Shown here: in pieces, positions 13,702 through 18,296 of the stretch
Numbering within the stretch: position 1 is the stretch's first letter
Layout: each line of letters begins with the position of its first letter
Assembly (NCBI GenBank): GCA_044238435.1
Contig: JBIIDH010000074.1
Coordinates: forward strand, 1-18,296
Origin: VFMC01 sp044238435
Lineage (GTDB): Bacteria > Actinomycetota > Acidimicrobiia > Acidimicrobiales > Ilumatobacteraceae
DNA length: 18,296 bases
Direction of reading: 5' to 3'
Made by a program: the position numbers and the translations under genes
Notes under the pieces: model-generated
Seen by the model: the letters and a program-made list of their open reading frames with translations, nothing else
What the model was told of the DNA's origin: nothing
Databases searched by the model: none

Positions 13702-14799
13702 ATGCACCCGGTCACCCTGTCCATCGAACACACCGACGGCGATGCCCGCGCCACCACGGCCACCACGGCGCGGGGCACCTACCGCACCCCGTGCTTCATG
13801 CCGGTGGGCACCCGCGGCGCCATCAAGTACCTCAGCGCCGCCGACTACGAGCGGCTCGGCGCCGAGATCGTGCTGGGCAACACGTATCACCTCATGCTGC
13901 GGCCCGGCGCACAGACCATCGCCGAGTTCGGCGGCCTCGGCCGGTTCGCTGGTTGGAACGGTCTCACGCTCACCGACTCGGGCGGGTTCCAGGTCTTCTC
14001 GCTCGACCCGAAGGTCGACGACGACGGGGTGACGTTCCGCAGCACCTACGACGGGTCGAGCCACCGCTTCACGCCCGAGCTGGCCGTGCACACCCAGGAA
14101 CTGCTGGGTGCCGACATCCAGATGGTGCTCGACGTGTGCCCACCTCTGCCGTCGCCCCCCGAGGTCATCCGCCTGGCGCTCGAGCGCACCAGCGCCTGGG
14201 CAGCGCGAGCGAAGGCTGCGCACCAACGGCCCGACCAGGCGCTGTTCGGCATCGTGCAGGGTGGTATCAGCGAGACGATGCGGGCCGAGAGCGCGCAACG
14301 CACGGCTGCCCTCGCGTTCGACGGCTATGGCATCGGTGGCCTCAGTGTGGGCGAGACCCGCGCCGAGATGGTGCCGGCGCTGGCCGCCGCCATCGCCCAC
14401 CTGCCCACCGACCGGCCGCGGTACCTGATGGGCGTGGGCGACCCGGCCAGCCTGGTGGAGGCCGTGGGCCTGGGGGTCGACCAGTTCGACTGCGTGCTGC
14501 AGACCCGGCTCGGCCGCCACGGCACCGCCCTCACCGACGCCGGCAAGCTGCACGTGAAGAACGCCAAGCACGCGTTGAGCGACGAACCCATCGACGCCGG
14601 GTGCGCCTGCGAGGTGTGCACCCGCCACACCCGCGGCTACATCCGCCATCTGTTCCAGGTGGGCGAACCAACGGCGTCACGTCTGGTGAGCATCCACAAC
14701 GTCAGCTGGACCCTGCAACTGATGGCGCGGATGCGTCGGGCCATCGCCGCCGGTACCTTCGCCACGCTGCGGCGCGAGGTGCTCGATGTGTGGGGCTGA
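13702..14799 (+). CDS. tgt: tRNA-guanine transglycosylase (bacterial Tgt)
   Basis: A 365-residue TIM-barrel enzyme that replaces guanine 34 with preQ1 in GUN-anticodon tRNAs. TDSGGFQVFSL (91-101) contains catalytic D92; FDCV (262-265) contains nucleophile D263; LFGIVQGG (181-188) and GIGGLSVGE (210-218) form the base pocket. The zinc site is C301, C303, C306 and H332 (GCACEVC ... IHN). Two small departures from the common pattern are VLDVCPP (142-148) where DECPP is usual, and LQTRLGRHG (266-274) for LPTRNARNG, keeping both arginines. The frame is open upstream, but ATG 13702 gives the standard N terminus and follows a -10 element. It acts one step before QueA. Confidence 0.96.
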   Translation: MHPVTLSIEHTDGDARATTATTARGTYRTPCFMPVGTRGAIKYLSAADYERLGAEIVLGNTYHLMLRPGAQTIAEFGGLGRFAGWNGLTLTDSGGFQVFSLDPKVDDDGVTFRSTYDGSSHRFTPELAVHTQELLGADIQMVLDVCPPLPSPPEVIRLALERTSAWAARAKAAHQRPDQALFGIVQGGISETMRAESAQRTAALAFDGYGIGGLSVGETRAEMVPALAAAIAHLPTDRPRYLMGVGDPASLVEAVGLGVDQFDCVLQTRLGRHGTALTDAGKLHVKNAKHALSDEPIDAGCACEVCTRHTRGYIRHLFQVGEPTASRLVSIHNVSWTLQLMARMRRAIAAGTFATLRREVLDVWG

Positions 14800-14819
14800 C
14801 CGGCCCGCTCGGTCGCCGG
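14800..14819 (+). terminator. Weak hairpin after tgt
   Basis: CCGGC (14800-14804) and GCCGG (14815-14819) can pair around a 10-base loop immediately after the tgt stop. It is short and without a T-tract, so it may be only an attenuator, or chance in GC-rich DNA. Confidence 0.25.
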
Positions 14820-14824
14820 GTCGC

Positions 14825-14830
14825 TAGGCT
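14825..14830 (+). promoter_or_regulatory. Predicted -10 element (TAGGCT) of yajC-secD-secF
   Basis: TAGGCT ends 50 bases before ATG 14881, so this is the one promoter here that predicts a real leader (about 43 bases). The leader holds a hairpin and only a weak Shine-Dalgarno (GCGGGA, 14871-14876). Confidence 0.4.
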
Positions 14831-14840
14831 TTCCCACCGA

Positions 14841-14855
14841 TCGGTCGCCGACCGA
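14841..14855 (+). promoter_or_regulatory. Hairpin in the 5' leader of yajC-secD-secF
   Basis: TCGGTC (14841-14846), GCC, GACCGA (14850-14855) is a perfect 6-bp inverted repeat. It begins about four bases after the predicted transcription start, so it would be a 5'-end stem-loop in the mRNA, or an operator at the promoter. Confidence 0.4.
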
Positions 14856-14880
14856 ATCACAACCTTCTCAGCGGGACACC

Positions 14881-15291
14881 ATGAACGTCACCTCGATCAT
14901 TGCCGAGACCACCTCGTCGGGCTCCGGCGGAGCCGCCATCGTCCAGTTGGGCATCTTCTTGCTCATTCCGGTGGCGATGTACTTCCTTCTCATCCGTCCG
15001 CAGCGCCGTCGCCAGCGCGAACAGGCCGCAATGCAGGCAGCCATCGGCGTGGGCGACGAAGTGATGACCACCTCGGGTCTCTACGGCTTCATCACCGGCT
15101 TCGATGGCGACATCGTGTGGCTCGAGATCGACGACAACGTGCAGATCCGCGTGGCCCGTGCGGCCGTGCAGCGCAAGGTCGACACCTCGGCAGGCGATGC
15201 TGGTGCCGCGCCCACGAACGAGAACGTCAGCACTGATGCGCCGCGCTCGACGCCGATCGCCGATACCGGCGACGCGCCTGCCGGTGAGTGA
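14881..15291 (+). CDS. yajC: Preprotein translocase accessory subunit YajC
   Basis: A 136-residue single-span membrane protein that associates with SecDF and SecYEG. The membrane helix is about residues 18-38 (AAIVQLGIFLLIPVAMYFLL), followed by the highly typical IRPQRRRQREQ. The small cytoplasmic domain contains IGVGDEVMTTSGLYGFI and ends around VQRKV (residue 100). Residues about 101-136 are a Ser/Thr/Ala/Asp-rich tail. The gene starts the secretion operon; secD begins on its stop codon. The start is the only sensible ATG before the membrane helix. Confidence 0.95.
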   Translation: MNVTSIIAETTSSGSGGAAIVQLGIFLLIPVAMYFLLIRPQRRRQREQAAMQAAIGVGDEVMTTSGLYGFITGFDGDIVWLEIDDNVQIRVARAAVQRKVDTSAGDAGAAPTNENVSTDAPRSTPIADTGDAPAGE

Positions 15292-16916
15292 TGCGCCGCA
15301 AGCTGCTCATCTCGCTCGTCGGCATCCTGGTCGTGGCCTTCGGAGGCCTGCTCCTCAGCGTCGTCGCCGGTAACAGACCTGCGCTCGGCCTCGACCTGCA
15401 GGGTGGCATCTCGGTCACCCAGCAGCCGGTCGGCAACTACGACCCAGCCGCCCTCGACCTCGCCGTCGAGCGCATCCGTGACCGTGTCGACAGCCTGGGT
15501 GTGGCCGAGCCCGAGATCATCCGCCAGGGTGACGCCATCGTCGTCAACCTGCCGGGCGTGAAGAACCAGCAGGAAGCCATCGATCTCGTGCAGGTCACCG
15601 GTCAGGTGTACCTGCGGCCCGTTCTCGGTTGCATCAGCGACCCGGGCACGACCGATGGCTCGTCCACCACCACGACGGTGGCGGGGGAGGGCTCGTCCAC
15701 CACGCTGGCGCCCACCACCACGGCTGCCCCCGGCCCCGCCCGCCGGGTCACCTCCAGCGCCACCACCGAACCCGGTACCACGGTGCCCGATACCACGGTG
15801 CCCGATACCACCGTGCCCGCGTCGGCCACGACGGTCGACGGCGCCACTGGCACGACGGTGGCCGGTGCCACGACCACCACGGTCGAGGGTGCGCCCAGCA
15901 CCACCACGCCGGCGATCAGCGACCCCACCCAGCAACAACTCCTCCCGCTGCGCGGTGGCGGCCAGTGCCTGGTCGGACCGGCCGGCGGCAGCGGCGCAGT
16001 GTTCGAGAACGATGCCATCGCCGACATCATCGGAGGCGGCTGGGGCGTGCGCGTCGGGCTGCGCAACGGTGCCGAGGGTGCCGACGTGTGGAACCAACTC
16101 GCCGCCCAGTGCGCCAGTGCTACTGCCACGTGTCCGTCGCGGCAGTTGGCCATCGAACTCGACGGCGAGATCATCTCGGCCCCCACGGTCGAGAACGTCA
16201 ACTTCACCAACGGTGTACAGATCACGGGCAGCTTCAGCGAGTCAGAGGCCAAGGATCTCGCCAATGTGCTGCGCAGCGGTTCGCTGCCGGTGCGCATGGA
16301 GACCCAGTCGGTGCAGAACGTGTCGCCCACACTGGGTAAGGACTCGCTGCGCGCCGCGCTCGTGGCGGGTCTCGTTGGTATCGCCCTGGTGCTGTTCCTG
16401 CTCGTGCTGTACTACCGCCACCTCGGCCTCGTCGTGGCTGCGGGTCTGCTCGTCTCGGGCTCGATCCTCTACAGCATCATCTCGCTGCTCTCGCGAACGC
16501 AGGGTCTCGCCCTGTCGCTGGCGGGTGTGGCGGGCATCATCGTGTCGGTCGGCGTCACCGTCGACTCGTACGTGGTGTTCTTCGAGCGTCTGAAAGACGA
16601 GGTCCGCGCCGGCCGCACCCTGCGAAACAGCGCCCAGCGTGGCTTCGCCGGTGCCTGGCGCACCATTCTCATCGCCGACACGGTGTCGCTGATCGGTGCG
16701 TTCACGCTGTGGTACCTCACCGTCGGCGCGGTGCGGAACTTCGCCTTCTTCCTCGGCCTGTCCACCCTCATCGACCTCGTGGTGTCGTACTTCTTCACCC
16801 GGCCAGCGGTGCTGCTGCTGGCAGGTACCGACTGGATGGCCAAGCGCAAGGTGATGGGCATCGAGGTCACACAGACACCGTCTCCGTCAGCAGCCGTCGC
16901 CGGGGGTGCGTCGTGA
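15291..16916 (+). CDS. secD: Protein translocase subunit SecD
   Basis: A 541-residue RND-type membrane protein that with SecF uses the proton gradient to pull translocating proteins out of SecYEG. TM1 is about 5-26; GLDLQGG (33-39) is the hallmark after it. The first part of the exported domain (to about 112) and its second part (about 218-340) are split by a Thr-rich insert (about 118-209) with a repeated TTVPD motif; C114 and C226 flank it. Five further membrane segments follow from about 353; VTVDSYVVFFERLKDE (422-437) carries D425, the equivalent of the conserved proton-pathway residue. ATG 15291 shares one base with the yajC stop; GTG 15288 directly before it is a possible alternative. 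The stop overlaps secF (GTGA). Confidence 0.95.
   Translation: MRRKLLISLVGILVVAFGGLLLSVVAGNRPALGLDLQGGISVTQQPVGNYDPAALDLAVERIRDRVDSLGVAEPEIIRQGDAIVVNLPGVKNQQEAIDLVQVTGQVYLRPVLGCISDPGTTDGSSTTTTVAGEGSSTTLAPTTTAAPGPARRVTSSATTEPGTTVPDTTVPDTTVPASATTVDGATGTTVAGATTTTVEGAPSTTTPAISDPTQQQLLPLRGGGQCLVGPAGGSGAVFENDAIADIIGGGWGVRVGLRNGAEGADVWNQLAAQCASATATCPSRQLAIELDGEIISAPTVENVNFTNGVQITGSFSESEAKDLANVLRSGSLPVRMETQSVQNVSPTLGKDSLRAALVAGLVGIALVLFLLVLYYRHLGLVVAAGLLVSGSILYSIISLLSRTQGLALSLAGVAGIIVSVGVTVDSYVVFFERLKDEVRAGRTLRNSAQRGFAGAWRTILIADTVSLIGAFTLWYLTVGAVRNFAFFLGLSTLIDLVVSYFFTRPAVLLLAGTDWMAKRKVMGIEVTQTPSPSAAVAGGAS
15776..15820 (+). repeat. Three tandem 15-bp repeats inside secD
   Basis: Three copies of TACCACGGTGCCCGA, the third with two changes, encode TTVPD-TTVPD-TTVPA in the Thr-rich insert. 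A 15-bp unit keeps the reading frame, so copy number can vary without breaking the gene. Confidence 0.85.
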
Positions 16917-18148
16917 CCGATCTCAACAACCCGTCCACCGACGCCGATCTGGCGGCCGCCGTTGCCGCGAACGTGCCCGGGGCCCAGTCGGCCCAGTCGG
17001 TGGCGCCGCACACCCGGCGCGGCCCGTGGGGTCGGCTCTACCACGGCGAGACGGCCATCGACTTCTGGGGTCGCCGCCGCGTCGGGTTCATCTTCTCGGG
17101 TGTGCTCATCGTGCTCACCGTCGTGTCGATGCTGTTGCAGGGCCTGAACCTCGGCATCGACTTCCAGGGTGGTGTCGCCTGGGAGGTGCCGTCCAACGGC
17201 CAGACGGTCGACTCGGTGCGAACGCTGCTCGACGAGCAGGGACTGAGCGGCGACGACGCCAAGGTGCAGGTACTCACCTCGGCCGACAGCGGCGAACGAC
17301 TGCGCATCCAGGTGGGCGACCAGCCGCAGGAGGTCGTGGCAAAGGTGCAGCAGGCGCTGGCCGACGCCGCCGAGGTCGACGTGAGCGAGGTGTCGTCCAC
17401 CTCGGTCAGCTCGTCGTGGGGTCGCAGCATCACCGAGAAGGCCATCCGCGCCCTCGTCATCTTCCTGGTGCTGGTGATGCTCTTCATCAGTTGGCGGTTC
17501 CAGTGGCGGATGGCGCTGGCCGCCATCGTGGCCATGCTGCACGACGTGTTCATCAGCGTGGGCGTGTACTCGCTGTTCGGTTTCGAGGTCACCCCGGCCA
17601 CGGTGGTGAGCTTCCTCACCATCCTCGGCTTCTCGCTGTACGACACCATCGTGGTGTTCGACAAGATCAACGAGAACTCCGAACGCTTCGCCGGCACCCG
17701 CCTCGGCCAGCCCGACATCATGAACGTGTCGATGAACCAGGTGCTGATGCGTTCCATCAACACCAGCCTCGCCGCCGTGCTACCGGTGCTGTCGCTGCTG
17801 GTGGTCGGTTCGATGCTGTTCGGTGCGGTGGCGCTGCGCGAGTTCGCCCTGGCGCTGCTCATCGGTCTGCTCATCGGTTCGTACTCGTCGATCTTCGTGG
17901 CCGCCCCGCTGTTCGTCATCTTCAAACAGCGCGACCAGCGCAACCGCAGCACGCAGGGCGAACACGTCACGGGTGCCGAGCTCGAACGGCTCGTCCTGGG
18001 CGGTTCGCCCGAGGGTCACCGCCGCGAACTCGCCCGGGCCCGGGCCCGTCTGGCCGACGGTGTCGACCCCGGAACGGTGGTCGCGTCGTCGTCGCCCGAG
18101 AGCGTGCTCACCCACGCGCCGCGGCCGCGCAAGAAGAAGCGACGCTGA
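16913..18148 (+). CDS. secF: Protein translocase subunit SecF
   Basis: A 411-residue partner of SecD. A polar cytoplasmic N terminus (1-50) leads to IDFWGRRRVGFIFSG and TM1 (about 56-76). GIDFQGGVAW (81-90) is the hallmark motif. The exported domain spans about 88-172. TM2-6 follow from about 177: D211 in AMLHDVFISVGVYS and GFSLYDTIVVFDKINEN (239-255) are the conserved SecF signatures. The C terminus (about 330-411) is a long charged cytoplasmic tail ending RPRKKKRR, well beyond the last membrane helix. GTG 16913 overlaps the secD stop by four bases, with GGGGG (16902-16906) upstream. Confidence 0.95.
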   Translation: MTDLNNPSTDADLAAAVAANVPGAQSAQSVAPHTRRGPWGRLYHGETAIDFWGRRRVGFIFSGVLIVLTVVSMLLQGLNLGIDFQGGVAWEVPSNGQTVDSVRTLLDEQGLSGDDAKVQVLTSADSGERLRIQVGDQPQEVVAKVQQALADAAEVDVSEVSSTSVSSSWGRSITEKAIRALVIFLVLVMLFISWRFQWRMALAAIVAMLHDVFISVGVYSLFGFEVTPATVVSFLTILGFSLYDTIVVFDKINENSERFAGTRLGQPDIMNVSMNQVLMRSINTSLAAVLPVLSLLVVGSMLFGAVALREFALALLIGLLIGSYSSIFVAAPLFVIFKQRDQRNRSTQGEHVTGAELERLVLGGSPEGHRRELARARARLADGVDPGTVVASSSPESVLTHAPRPRKKKRR

Positions 18149-18155
18149 TCACCGG

Positions 18156-18175
18156 CCGTCCCCTGCGCCGGACGG
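18156..18175 (+). terminator. Hairpin between secF and apt
   Basis: CCGTCC (18156-18161) and GGACGG (18170-18175) pair around an 8-base loop, ending directly against the apt -10. An alternative overlapping stem, CCGGC/GCCGG (18152-18156 and 18167-18171), competes with it. It probably ends the secretion transcript. Confidence 0.45.
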
Positions 18176-18181
18176 TACCCT
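18176..18181 (+). promoter_or_regulatory. Predicted -10 element (TACCCT) of apt
   Basis: TACCCT ends 6 bases before ATG 18188, predicting a leaderless apt message. Confidence 0.55.
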
Positions 18182-18187
18182 GAGAGC

Positions 18188-18296
18188 ATGTCGGCCAACC
18201 CCGCCTGGCTCACCCGACTCGTTCGCGAGATCGCCGACTACCCCCAGCCGGGGGTGACGTTCCGCGACATCACGCCGCTGCTCGGCGACGGTCCCG
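18188..18296 (+). CDS. apt: Adenine phosphoribosyltransferase, N-terminal part, cut by the right window edge
   Basis: Only 36 codons are present. They include VREIADYPQPGVTFRDITPL (12-31), the highly typical start of adenine phosphoribosyltransferase ('DYP.PGI.FRDITPLL'). The enzyme makes AMP from adenine and PRPP in purine salvage. The PRPP-binding motif lies beyond the edge and cannot be checked. Position after secF matches the actinobacterial order secD-secF-apt-relA, so relA may follow outside the window (inference). ATG 18188 is supported by the -10 element 6 bases upstream. Confidence 0.9.
   Translation, partial: MSANPAWLTRLVREIADYPQPGVTFRDITPLLGDGP

Noticed and set aside
13413..15236. 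607-codon plus-strand open frame across the CinA-like gene, tgt and yajC
   Set aside because: It is out of frame with three real genes and Arg/Pro/His-rich, a typical shifted-frame product of GC-rich DNA.
1..18296. Defence system, prophage, insertion sequence, CRISPR array or RNA gene
   Set aside because: Every protein-coding stretch is accounted for by housekeeping or envelope genes, no direct or terminal repeats of mobile-element type were seen, and no tRNA-like or rRNA sequence was recognised.

Overview
The window is GC-rich chromosomal DNA and almost entirely coding; the longest stretch without a gene is about 100 bases (4308-4407). The gene content points to an actinobacterium, and I infer a member of the Acidimicrobiia or a relative. 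The reasons are a PimA-type phosphatidylinositol mannosyltransferase, an F420-type luciferase-fold oxidoreductase, separate SecD and SecF, Thr-rich linkers in several exported proteins, and a signature of leaderless transcription. The order pimA ... pdxS-pdxT-yebC ... ruvC-ruvA-ruvB ... yajC-secD-secF-apt follows a gene order I recall from Mycobacterium. Here it carries extra insertions: lemA-htpX-DUF3048, a peroxiredoxin, queA-cinA-like-tgt, and two genes on the opposite strand.

Layout: (1) 1-387, minus strand, the N-terminal part of an LLM-class oxidoreductase. It is divergent from (2) pimA-lemA-htpX-DUF3048 lipoprotein (412-4307), an envelope-related cluster. (3) pdxS-pdxT-yebC-peroxiredoxin (4408-7171): PLP synthesis, a translation/regulatory factor and peroxide detoxification. 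(4) A secreted lipoprotein alpha/beta hydrolase on the minus strand (7184-9148), divergent from (5) ruvCAB (9227-11374), the Holliday-junction machinery. (6) A dienelactone-hydrolase-family gene on the minus strand (11397-12089), divergent from (7) queA, a divergent CinA-C/PncC-like gene and tgt (12147-14799), two of which act in queuosine tRNA modification. (8) yajC-secD-secF (14881-18148), the Sec accessory complex. (9) The start of apt (18188-18296), cut by the right edge.

I see no defence island, phage, transposon, CRISPR array or tRNA/rRNA gene. Most of the genes are housekeeping. The most interesting signals lie between genes. Nearly every start codon that is not coupled to an upstream gene has a TAnnnT hexamer (-10 element) ending 6-7 or 9-10 bases before it, which predicts leaderless or nearly leaderless mRNAs. 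Two such elements overlap head-to-head between the LLM gene and pimA. A predicted leaderless 9-codon ORF runs into the ruvC start. Several genes end with the TGA stop codon inside the loop of a GC-rich hairpin. SecD carries a Thr-rich insertion bracketed by cysteines.
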